Below are positions 37,201-44,160 of a stretch of DNA of 64,000 nt, piece after piece. The notes beneath the pieces were generated by a model. That model did no database searches, had not been told where the DNA came from, and saw only the letters and a list, made by a program, of their open reading frames with translations. Source of the DNA: Rufibacter ruber (GTDB lineage: Bacteria; Bacteroidota; Bacteroidia; Cytophagales; Hymenobacteraceae). The stretch's first letter is position 1, and each line of letters begins with the position of its first letter. Made by a program: the position numbers and the translations under genes. The DNA lies in the NCBI RefSeq assembly GCF_001647275.1, contig NZ_LRMM01000007.1, positions 62,001-126,000 on the forward strand, given 5' to 3'.

Positions 37201-37624
37201 ACTCTACTTCTACGTGCTCAATCTGCTCCCCACGGCTGTAGAGACCGAGGTGCGCCTGCTGGAGAAAGGCGAATTGGCCAACCCAGTGACCGCCGCTAAA
37301 ACTAAGAGGAAAGACAAGCTAACGGTTCGGCTTCAGCCGTATGATTTGCAGGTGTTCACCAGCTCCTCCTCCACCCAACGGGTCTCTTCCGCCAGGGCGG
37401 AAGTAGATGAGGCGTGGGTGAAGAAACTGGAGGAAGACCTGAAAAAGTTGCAGTTTGAAGCCAATCAAAAAGGGGTGGCTACCGGAAAATATGCTCCCTA
37501 CCTTCAATTAGCGCAAGACAGCTGGCGCCAGAAACATTACTCCCGCCTGTACTTCCTGCTGCAGGAGCACTGGGTGCGGGAGATTTCAGAAGCCGGGCAA
37601 CAGAAAACTGTTCCTGCTCAATAA
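34283..37624 (+). CDS. LamG-domain protein with putative glycosidase region
   Basis: A 1113-residue exported protein. The start at 34283 gives a signal peptide (FFRLAGLLLLCTLSVQAQ); an ATG 17 codons upstream would mask it. An N-terminal LamG/concanavalin-like domain (about 30-235, ending WNGALDEIYIYSREITEAEARQAY) and a beta-rich linker (about 240-500) come first. A long region (about 520-960) follows with features of a TIM-barrel glycosidase: SYLKSFGQTEFEYPIAWYAGP, GMKFNAGLHIH, LKAVSLVITRP, GVTIHDRYWEDPVGR and VQEFTWRVTTF. The C-terminus is a helical tail. I cannot place it in a known GH family. Directly downstream of a GH5 gene, so a role in the same glycan breakdown is likely. Confidence 0.7.
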   Translation: MRFNFFRLAGLLLLCTLSVQAQTQPETAPPTLFHLSFEKGFAAQAKGKNTPENKNLPALVDGIRGKAAYFGKGQTLQFQSLHNLNKQQGTLSLWVKMPARQEGKKGGPFVLFNENGPGTKGSLHYTWDMLNQRMRFQLRDPRESIVYYSKLLPSDQPEWHHLAITWNEKKGVSLYVDGQQASTGWMPNWKHQNHPFFFLGALNEKGEQAWNGALDEIYIYSREITEAEARQAYLQYRRFTAEVSIKDPFLSSGKAEFVHVALHNPGEQEIQLQQLAYQLSGPNGNVLESGNLPNHTLPGLKRGFVKIPLLVQAAGEYSLMVTYSEGQKTKLVTSPLHVLSTQSSTHSAPATQKLVAQIDAATRHPIAQAGSSTVVTSPLGKYRESGPARHNRFVLDFEVQDVNEPHVAFITFPDDKERTMEVLLQDFANTRDYQAHTGIYTGGEFPLSNRMQEHRIVFWPRSKRQAFIFMTAETAKPAAVKEIKIYRVSHLEANQPPTVFKGSAPARRTGLYYEDPVLNLSFGTSAQLDGFSQTTDRLISYLKSFGQTEFEYPIAWYAGPLYGTWAEPFQPDIDGAQGGTRPHPDGFPAYLLKRLDQEGMKFNAGLHIHTLPSLNKYALADSAKVMQGEETVINVNKDGKLWYGYWHGADPNYNAADPRVMQAVQEVVSEVCERYGQEPALKAVSLVITRPKLYTFASLESGYNDINLTRFQQESNIKIPGYVAGDPKRFSNSYNWLMANPAAKKAWIDWRCKVLYEHYNQMGNLVAAHRSDLKLILNLFVHLTHNNRLADYLNQNPVEVLREMGIDPALYKDNPNLQLNYTFVPADLRWKRVNYEPDTHEVNRTIMTAPEVVASLQPLKNVGVTIHDRYWEDPVGRTHQMDGLQKLGVQEFTWRVTTFNPVSYHSLEPYVLALNNLEATTITKGGYLIGTFGMEKEIQRFSDAFHALPAVKFEDVATATDPVRIRQQVVDGQLYFYVLNLLPTAVETEVRLLEKGELANPVTAAKTKRKDKLTVRLQPYDLQVFTSSSSTQRVSSARAEVDEAWVKKLEEDLKKLQFEANQKGVATGKYAPYLQLAQDSWRQKHYSRLYFLLQEHWVREISEAGQQKTVPAQ

Positions 37625-37663
37625 CGTGCAATTCTACCCCCTGTTTAAGCCTGCCTCAAATTT

Positions 37664-37701
37664 CTGTTTTCGCTGTTTTTCTAAAAACAGGCCGAAAACA
37701 G
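37664..37701. repeat. Palindromic intergenic repeat, copy 13
   Basis: CTGTTTTCGCTGTTTTTC with right arm AAAAACAGGCCGAAAACAG, 39 bases past the LamG gene stop. Confidence 0.8.
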
Positions 37702-38136
37702 ACTACCCAATAGAGCGCGCGCATGGCCCGCACCTCTTTTCATGGGTAGGTAATCAGCAGCATTTGCAATTTCAAGATGAACTCAGGAAATATGTTCCAT
37801 TTTTGCCCCTTCCTTGAAAGGGGTAGAAGCTTACAAGGGCGCAAGAAGACCAATGAAGTGGAATAATAACATGATCAGGAATAATGCCTGGAAATGTTCA
37901 ACTCAGCACAAGTCATCATCCCCTGTCCCCTACCCTGGGCATGGATTTCTATCCTAAAACAGTGCGGGACTACCAACAACATAGGCAGAATGATTTTCAA
38001 AGGTGCGGGTGCATCGTCAGATGTTCTTGTCTATTTTTTCTATTAGAAAGGACTGCAGAGAACAAGTTGAGTTCTCATTTTTCCGCCGCTGTTCGCCACC
38101 CAGAACCTTTCTAGAGGACACACAAAAAAATGTTTA

Positions 38137-38297
38137 GAGCTTGTTTAATTTTTGATTTTGCAAGCGAAAACGGGGAGCGAAAGGTTCTGGCGAAGCGTTT
38201 TTTGAGCAGCATACGCCCCGCTATGGTGCGAGTCAACTGCAAAGTCTGGTTCTTTTGATACCCGTTTGCAGCACAAAAAGCAAATTTAAACATGCTC
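38137..38297. mobile_element. 161-bp MITE-like element, copy 1
   Basis: Ends GAGCTTGTTTAA and TTTAAACATGCTC form terminal inverted repeats with one mismatch. A 161-bp copy of the same length lies at 62001-62161, nearly identical in sequence. No coding capacity. It is flanked on both sides by TA (TTTA on the left, TAGG on the right), a possible target duplication. Confidence 0.75.
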
Positions 38298-38323
38298 TAG
38301 GTGTTTCTGTCCATTCACTTGGT

Positions 38324-39688
38324 TTACTTGACCGGGTATTTCTTTCTGGTGTCATCCAGCACTAAAACCCAGTCCTGATCTGCTCCCTGCGTGGGCGGGG
38401 TAAAACGCCTTGTCCCGGTGTTCTTGAAGGTGCCGGCTTTGGTATAGGTTCCAGTTCTGGGGTCATACCAGTGGGCCTTGACTTTTTTACCAGAGATCTT
38501 GCCCAAGCTAACTTCCGGGGGGATACCGGAGGCCGTATAGACAAAAGCATAGTCCAGGCCGCGGGTGGCTTGAATACGGGTACTGAAATCATCTGAGGTT
38601 TGCACCACCAGTGACTGGTCTGGCACCCGCTCTAACAGCGGCCGTGACTCCATCAGTTTCCGTACAAAGGTCATCTGCTGGGCGCCGGGCAGGTCCAGGG
38701 ATTCATACCACGGCAGGTTGGCCTCCACTGCTTTTGTGCGGCCCGGCTGCCACATCTGCCAAATGTTGTTGCAGCCATAGGTGTGGCCGTGCGCACCGGC
38801 AAAAAGACTGAGGTATGCCCTTCGGCGCAAATCTACCACCTGGGCCCGGCCATTCTTCAAATCAAAGCAAACCGGAATTTCCTCATACAGCGGTTCCCCG
38901 TCAAAAGTGGGTTTGGTGGGCTGCCGTTGGTAATCATGCGTGATGCGTTCCCATACTTTTATATCCGGGCAATGCCCGGTCTGCTGCATGTTAAAATCCA
39001 GCCATTCGTCTTGGTGGAACCACTCAGAGGAGTTGGTCTGGGGGTGGAACGTCATAAGCGCCTTGTCTTGCCCGCCCACGCCCTCAATAATGCCGTTGGC
39101 CAGCGCCCGCCAGATGGCGACATCAGTGGTGTCTTTTCTGGGGTTTCGGTCGCCGCCCACTACCCAGATGATGTTGGGCTGATGCTTGTACCGGTTTCCC
39201 AGGTACTTGCCATAAGTAAAGGCATTCTCCTGGTTGAACACCTCAGGGCCCACCCCCCAGGTGTTTTTAAAAATCTTATCTCCCCAGGTAGGCAGCAGGG
39301 CCATGTGCAGCCCAAGCTCCTGTGCTTTTTTGATGATGAAATCTACGTGCTCAAAATATGCCTCATTGGGCGTGGCCGGGTTATTGTTGAGAAGCGGGGT
39401 GTTCCCGTAGGGATTGGGGTCTTCCAGCCCGTTATGCTCGGCCAGCACCACCGCCTGAATGACCGTGAACCCTTTCTGGGCCCGGTTGGTCAGGTAGCGG
39501 GCGGCCTCCTCGCGGTTCAGGCGGTGAAACAGCTCCCACGCGGTATCTCCCAGGTAGAAGAAAGGCTTTCCGTTTTGATACACCAGGTACCGTTGGTTGG
39601 CGCTCACCTTCACATCTGACTGTGCGTAGACTACCAGTTGAGTGATAAAAAGCACCAGAAACAAAAAAGAAGGGAATAATTTACGCAT
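38324..39688 (-). CDS. DUF4038/GH140-like glycosidase
   Basis: A 454-residue exported protein with a signal peptide at 1-22. A TIM-barrel typical of DUF4038/GH140 follows: GKPFFYLGDTAWELFHRLNREEAARYL, VIQAVVLAEHNGLEDPNPYGNTPL, LGLHMALLPTWGDK and IIWVVGGDRNP with D180. Then come TFDGEPLYEE with E265 and YGCNNIWQMWQPGR. The C-terminal beta domain (about 365-450, AFVYTASGIPPEVSLGKISGKKVKAHWYDPRTG) matches the putative collagen-binding domain often attached. D180 and E265 are the probable catalytic pair by analogy with GH140. Known GH140 members remove apiose from rhamnogalacturonan II, but activity here is inferred. Divergent from the GntR gene. Confidence 0.85.
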   Translation of the reverse strand: MRKLFPSFLFLVLFITQLVVYAQSDVKVSANQRYLVYQNGKPFFYLGDTAWELFHRLNREEAARYLTNRAQKGFTVIQAVVLAEHNGLEDPNPYGNTPLLNNNPATPNEAYFEHVDFIIKKAQELGLHMALLPTWGDKIFKNTWGVGPEVFNQENAFTYGKYLGNRYKHQPNIIWVVGGDRNPRKDTTDVAIWRALANGIIEGVGGQDKALMTFHPQTNSSEWFHQDEWLDFNMQQTGHCPDIKVWERITHDYQRQPTKPTFDGEPLYEEIPVCFDLKNGRAQVVDLRRRAYLSLFAGAHGHTYGCNNIWQMWQPGRTKAVEANLPWYESLDLPGAQQMTFVRKLMESRPLLERVPDQSLVVQTSDDFSTRIQATRGLDYAFVYTASGIPPEVSLGKISGKKVKAHWYDPRTGTYTKAGTFKNTGTRRFTPPTQGADQDWVLVLDDTRKKYPVK

Positions 39689-39726
39689 AAATATAACTTA
39701 CTTGTTAATAAAGGAGTAACAGGCAA

Positions 39727-39745
39727 GTGGCGCCAAAAGCGCCAC
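39727..39745. promoter_or_regulatory. Inverted repeat between GH140-like and gntR genes
   Basis: GTGGCGC, CAAAA, GCGCCAC: a perfect 7-bp inverted repeat 38 bases upstream of the GH140-like start and 147 upstream of the regulator. It may be an operator or leader hairpin. Confidence 0.4.
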
Positions 39746-39846
39746 AGCCAATAGATCTTAATGGCTCTCTAGGGCCCCGCTCCTACCTCATACCGAAAAA
39801 ACACAAATTCATACCCTGAAAAAGCGGGTAGATTGCATTTAAATTT

Positions 39847-39854
39847 TAATTTTG
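39847..39854 (+). promoter_or_regulatory. gntR-type regulator -7 box
   Basis: TAATTTTG fits TAnnTTTG and lies 37 bases before the chosen ATG at 39892. Confidence 0.5.
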
Positions 39855-39891
39855 TAATAGTAGTCCAATTCTACCGTTGCCATTCAATCAT

Positions 39892-40641
39892 ATGAAGCCA
39901 AAGTTTATTTCTATCAGCGAAGAAATAATAGAAAAAATCAAAAGCGGTGAGTTGCTTCCAGGAGACAAGGTTCCCTCTGAGAACGAGCTCATCAAAACCT
40001 ACCACATCAGCAACACCACAGCCCGCAAAACCCTCCTGGAAGTAGAGAACAACGGCTGGGCGAGGCGAATCAAAGGCAAAGGCACCTTTGTGCTCAACCG
40101 GTCTTCTGACCACCACGTGATGCGCACCCTTGGCTCCCTGGACATGACCCGCCGCGGGTTCAATGAGAACCTTAAAGCCGAAGGGTTCACCCCAAAGAAC
40201 ATCATCATAGAAAAAACCATCTTAAAGGAAGGCATCTCCTCTGACATAGTGGGCAAGCACCTCATCATGGAAGGCCCCGTACTCAAAATACACCAGTTGC
40301 GCTACGCAGATGACGACCTGATGAAAGATGAGATCAAATACATCTCCCTCACGCTCTGCCCTAAAATTGACCGCCTTTCCACTGAAATCTCATACTTTAA
40401 GGTGTATGAAGACAACTACAACCTGAAAATTTCTGACATCAAGCAAACGCTGAGTGTTGACATTATGCAGCCCTCTGCGCCCAACAACAACTTTGACACC
40501 AAAGCCCCTATTCCCATCTTTGTGTTAGACAGCGCCGTGATGGCAGACACTGGCAAGGTCATTGAGATTGAAAGGTCTCTTTACCGGGGCGACAAGTATA
40601 AGTTTGCCATTGCAGTGAACCCGGAATACCAAAGCAAATAA
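39892..40641 (+). CDS. GntR family transcriptional regulator (GntR-UTRA)
   Basis: A 249-residue regulator. The N-terminal winged helix reads FISISEEIIEKIKSGELLPGDKVPSENELIKTYHISNTTARKTLLEVENNGW, then GKGTFVLN, the classic GntR/HutC DNA-binding fold. The C-terminal UTRA-like domain (about 85-245) binds a small ligand, usually a sugar phosphate or related metabolite. The start at 39892 (MKPKFISIS) is preferred to an ATG five codons earlier. It is divergent from the GH140-like gene and convergent with the SGNH-GH5 gene. It is the only DNA-binding regulator in the glycan locus, so it is the likely controller (inference). Confidence 0.9.
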   Translation: MKPKFISISEEIIEKIKSGELLPGDKVPSENELIKTYHISNTTARKTLLEVENNGWARRIKGKGTFVLNRSSDHHVMRTLGSLDMTRRGFNENLKAEGFTPKNIIIEKTILKEGISSDIVGKHLIMEGPVLKIHQLRYADDDLMKDEIKYISLTLCPKIDRLSTEISYFKVYEDNYNLKISDIKQTLSVDIMQPSAPNNNFDTKAPIPIFVLDSAVMADTGKVIEIERSLYRGDKYKFAIAVNPEYQSK

Positions 40642-40721
40642 ATTACCGCCAGGCTGCTTCTGGTTTACTTGTTCCTGAAGGGATTCTCTCATCCCTCTGC
40701 CCAACAGAGAAGGTGGTTTTC

Positions 40722-40761
40722 CTGTTTTGGGGCTATTTTTCAGAAAACAGCCCCAAAACAG
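40722..40761. repeat. Palindromic intergenic repeat, copy 14
   Basis: CTGTTTTGGGGCTATTTTTC with right arm GAAAACAGCCCCAAAACAG, between the convergent ends of the regulator and the SGNH-GH5 gene. Confidence 0.88.
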
Positions 40762-40787
40762 GAAACCACCTCCTCTAGCAGCAACCG

Positions 40788-43700
40788 TTACTCTTTGATA
40801 AACCGTTTATACAGACGCTGCTCTTTCTTCACTACCACCAGCAGATACGTACCGGCTGGCAACGCCTTAACGTCTATGGTTCTTTCCTTCACCGTTCCAT
40901 TCAGCACTGTTCTCCCTAACAAATCTGTAATGGTTACCTGACCGCCATTGAAGTTTGGGGTATCCAGGAAAAGCTCATGGCGGGATGGGTTAGGGAACAA
41001 TACGTATTTCTTAGAGGCTTCCAAATCTTCTTTGATACCGGTCAGGGTAGAACAGTTATTGCTGGCAAACTGGTATTTCTGGAGCGTTGGTAATTGCGGC
41101 CGGTCCACCCCTCCCCTGGGCTCCACCGCAAGTTTGTAGGTATTCCACCAGGGGCCGGCAGCCCAATACGTACCGTTCACACAGTTAACAGACAGGTAGT
41201 TGAGCATATTGTCTAAGGTCACCAACCACCTGGGGTCATCATCTGGCACCCCGTACTCTCCAACAAAGCCTTTGAAATTGTTCTGCTTGAGCCAGGCCAC
41301 AAACGGTGTCACCCGTTCTACACCCGTGGTTGGGGTGGTTCCTTCAGTGTCATAGGTACCGGCGTAGCTACCAGAGGCATCTCTGTCAAAGTACTGATGG
41401 GCTTCAAACATCAGCTTTTTTGACGGGTCTGACAGGGTTTTTAAATTATCACTGGCGGTTTGCCATCTGGCAGCAGAACTCCAGCTGTCACCGGCCACTA
41501 CAATGGTAGTTTGGGTATCTACCTCCCGTATTTTGGTGATCAGGGCTTGGGCAATGTTCTTCCAGGGCGTGGAGGCCAGCATGTCATGGGGCTCATTCAT
41601 GAGGCCGTAACCCCAGATGTTGCCGTAGTCTTTGAATTCAGCCGCCAGCTTGCCCCAGGCATCTGCCACATGCGCAATGGTGAGTTCAGGCGCGCCAATA
41701 ATGTATTCGGTGCCGTTGATCTTGCGGCGCCCGTAGTTGTGCATGTCAAGCAGCACCCAGATTCCCCTCACCCGGGCCGCCTCTACAAATTTTTTCATTC
41801 GTCCCAACTCCGCCTGGTCCAGGGCACCGCCCAGCGTTAACTGAATTCGTTCCCATTTGAATGGAAGCCTAATCAACGTAAGCCCTTTTGATTTGAAATA
41901 GTCCAATTCAGGGATAGTGGGGTAGGTATAGTCCGTATTGACGACACCCGGCATGTTTGAGCCAAATTCGGCCCCTGCCAGATTCACCCCAAAGGGCGCC
42001 GGGGTGCGGTCTGGCATGTCTGGGAACGTGTACAGGCGTACATTGTCTACGCTGATCTGCTTGGTGTACTCAGAAGCACTGAGGGAGGCAGGAATATCAA
42101 ACCTGATGATTTTAATACCACCCGCCCAGCGGGGATCTCTGCTTAAATCAATGATGTACTCCTTGAAATCAGTATCATTGGCCGAAATATCAAATTCAAT
42201 AAAGGCAGCATCATGGGTAGGGTTGGAGGACCACCAGTAGAAACGGGCTTTGTTGTGGATGGTCTCATTCTTTAGCCTGATCACAGCCACCTTAGACACC
42301 GCGGGGTCAATAGAACCAACCGGTGCGTCATATCTGATGAGGTTATTGGCCCTGGTGCCAAACAGTTTCAAAATGCCGTTCTCAGTGGTGGCGGGGCTGT
42401 AGTTGACTATGGTCCATCCCTGAATGGTGTTGTTTACTATAGGGCTATCAAAGTCCCAGATGTGGGTCTGGGTCTGGAAGCTGCGTAAGATCTGATACGT
42501 ATGCTCTACCGGTTTATTGAGGACATATATCTGATCAGCAAGGTCTGTTAGCTGCTGCTCCAGCGCCTGCTCCTGCGGCTTGTTTACCAGGTAACTATCA
42601 AACAAGGCTTTATTTGCCGTGTATTTGACATCATTGGTACTGATGAGTTGATTGATGTACGCCTCTATCTCAGAATACGGCTTGCCCAAAAGATCGCGGG
42701 GCAGGTAACTGAATTCCACCCGTTTCAGGTCTCGCACTTTTATCTGTACGGTTCTGTAGAGGGAGGTTTGCCCCTGTACCTGAAGCGCTTGTTTGTACTG
42801 GGGGGTATTTTGTATGGTGGCCAGATTCACACCGGCCTGCAGTTGCTCATGGGTGAACTCAGAAGCCACCGTGCCGTCTATCAGCAGGGTGTACTTGCCC
42901 GGGCTCAGGGGGGAAACCTGCAAAAATTCCTCATTGAACTCCCTTATAAACGGAACCCACGCCAGAGCGGGGGCGGCATCTGAGGCAACCGGATACGGCA
43001 GGCTGTTGGCTTTAACTTTGAACTCTACCTTACCCATGGCCATGTTGACGTCACGGGCGGTGCAGTTGGCACACTCTTTTACAGCGCCGTTTTCTATCAC
43101 CGTTTTAGATACATACCTGGGGGCATTGGTCTCCTTGAGGAACTGGTATGCCATGACCAGATGCCCTGGGGCACCGGGGTGAATGCGGTCATTGCTCACA
43201 ATGGTGGCGGCCGGGTTGGTAGCCTGAAGCTGGGCATTGATGGTGTTTAAGATGGTGTAATAGTCCACCGTCTTCAGGTTGTACTTCTGGGCCAGCTCAT
43301 CAATGATAACGGTGGCCTTCTGCAAGGCTCCGTTTACGCCCGGCATGTTGGGGGCGGGCAGGGTACCGGTCTCATCATAAATGGTAGGCTTCTGCAAGAT
43401 AACTTTTAGGTTGGCGGCCAGTAATTTCTGAATTACCTGCTCATAATAGCCTTTGTAGTCTGTTAGGGCGCGTGCCTTTTTGGTCTCTATGTCAGCTTCA
43501 TTCTGGCGGGCCGGGTCATAGAGGCTGCGGTTTACGTCATTCATTCCGGCCATAACCACGGCGTATTCTGCCGGTTTGCTCAGAATATCAGCGTCCATGC
43601 GCTGCAGGAAACTGTTGGCATTGTCTCCCCAGATGCCTGAGTTGTAGAAGACTACTTTCTGGTTGGGAAAACGGGTGGCATAAAACAACAACAGGTAATT

Positions 43701-43850
43701 ATGGAAGTACCCGCCGTGCGTGATGCTGTTGCCAACAAAGTTCACCCTCTCCCCTTCCTTGAAGAAGGGCTCAGGAGTACTTTGCGCCTTAGTCTGAAAA
43801 ATACCCCAGCTTAAGGTGAACAAAAGGAGTAGTAAAAGTTTATGTTTCAT
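40788..43850 (-). CDS. SGNH esterase - GH5 fusion with T9SS sorting domain
   Basis: A 1020-residue multi-domain secreted enzyme with a signal peptide at 1-22. The SGNH hydrolase (about 30-245) has S42 (GNSITHGG), N104 (GMNDVNR) and the D221/H224 pair (SNDRIHPG). A linker region (250-455) is shared with the gene at 62688. A beta-rich module (461-607) resembles the three in the next gene. The GH5 barrel (about 618-925) has acid/base E753 (LMNEPHD) and nucleophile E865 (GFVGEYG). A type IX secretion C-terminal domain spans 948-1020 (VLFPNPS... AGTYLLVV). It probably removes ester groups and cuts the same glycan chain while attached to or released from the cell surface. Confidence 0.92.
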   Translation of the reverse strand: MKHKLLLLLLFTLSWGIFQTKAQSTPEPFFKEGERVNFVGNSITHGGYFHNYLLLFYATRFPNQKVVFYNSGIWGDNANSFLQRMDADILSKPAEYAVVMAGMNDVNRSLYDPARQNEADIETKKARALTDYKGYYEQVIQKLLAANLKVILQKPTIYDETGTLPAPNMPGVNGALQKATVIIDELAQKYNLKTVDYYTILNTINAQLQATNPAATIVSNDRIHPGAPGHLVMAYQFLKETNAPRYVSKTVIENGAVKECANCTARDVNMAMGKVEFKVKANSLPYPVASDAAPALAWVPFIREFNEEFLQVSPLSPGKYTLLIDGTVASEFTHEQLQAGVNLATIQNTPQYKQALQVQGQTSLYRTVQIKVRDLKRVEFSYLPRDLLGKPYSEIEAYINQLISTNDVKYTANKALFDSYLVNKPQEQALEQQLTDLADQIYVLNKPVEHTYQILRSFQTQTHIWDFDSPIVNNTIQGWTIVNYSPATTENGILKLFGTRANNLIRYDAPVGSIDPAVSKVAVIRLKNETIHNKARFYWWSSNPTHDAAFIEFDISANDTDFKEYIIDLSRDPRWAGGIKIIRFDIPASLSASEYTKQISVDNVRLYTFPDMPDRTPAPFGVNLAGAEFGSNMPGVVNTDYTYPTIPELDYFKSKGLTLIRLPFKWERIQLTLGGALDQAELGRMKKFVEAARVRGIWVLLDMHNYGRRKINGTEYIIGAPELTIAHVADAWGKLAAEFKDYGNIWGYGLMNEPHDMLASTPWKNIAQALITKIREVDTQTTIVVAGDSWSSAARWQTASDNLKTLSDPSKKLMFEAHQYFDRDASGSYAGTYDTEGTTPTTGVERVTPFVAWLKQNNFKGFVGEYGVPDDDPRWLVTLDNMLNYLSVNCVNGTYWAAGPWWNTYKLAVEPRGGVDRPQLPTLQKYQFASNNCSTLTGIKEDLEASKKYVLFPNPSRHELFLDTPNFNGGQVTITDLLGRTVLNGTVKERTIDVKALPAGTYLLVVVKKEQRLYKRFIKE

Positions 43851-44160
43851 GTAGGTGGTTAGGTATGCGTATAAAATTGAAAATCCTTTTGGTCTGATCA
43901 GGCAGTGGCAGCTTCACCGTTTCTTATTGTTCTTTTACCCTGCCTTCTGTTTTTGACCTGTTTTCCTAAAAACAGGCCCAAAACAGAAAACTCAGGAAAG
44001 TCATGCGTACCCCTTTGAATCCTACTGAAATACAGCAGGAAGGAAAGGGGGCTGCTGAACTGCCCCCTCCCGTTGTAAGAAATAGTCTCTTTTTCAGAAA
44101 ATGGCCTCCCTTCCTGACCTTGTCTGGAAAAAGCCAAACCAGGTCAGGAATATTCAGAGG
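43851..44160. other. Intergenic region with one palindromic repeat
   Basis: No gene. It contains repeat copy 15 downstream of the three-module GH5 gene, and the leader of the SGNH-GH5 gene. Confidence 0.55.
43947..43986. repeat. Palindromic intergenic repeat, copy 15
   Basis: CTGTTTTTGACCTGTTTTCC with right arm AAAAACAGGCCCAAAACAG. Confidence 0.82.

Larger units (their letters stand above)
37625..38323. other. 0.7-kb intergenic region with palindromic repeat and MITE-like element
   Basis: No gene. It separates the convergent LamG and GH140-like genes. It holds repeat copy 13 and the 161-bp element at 38137-38297. Confidence 0.6.
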
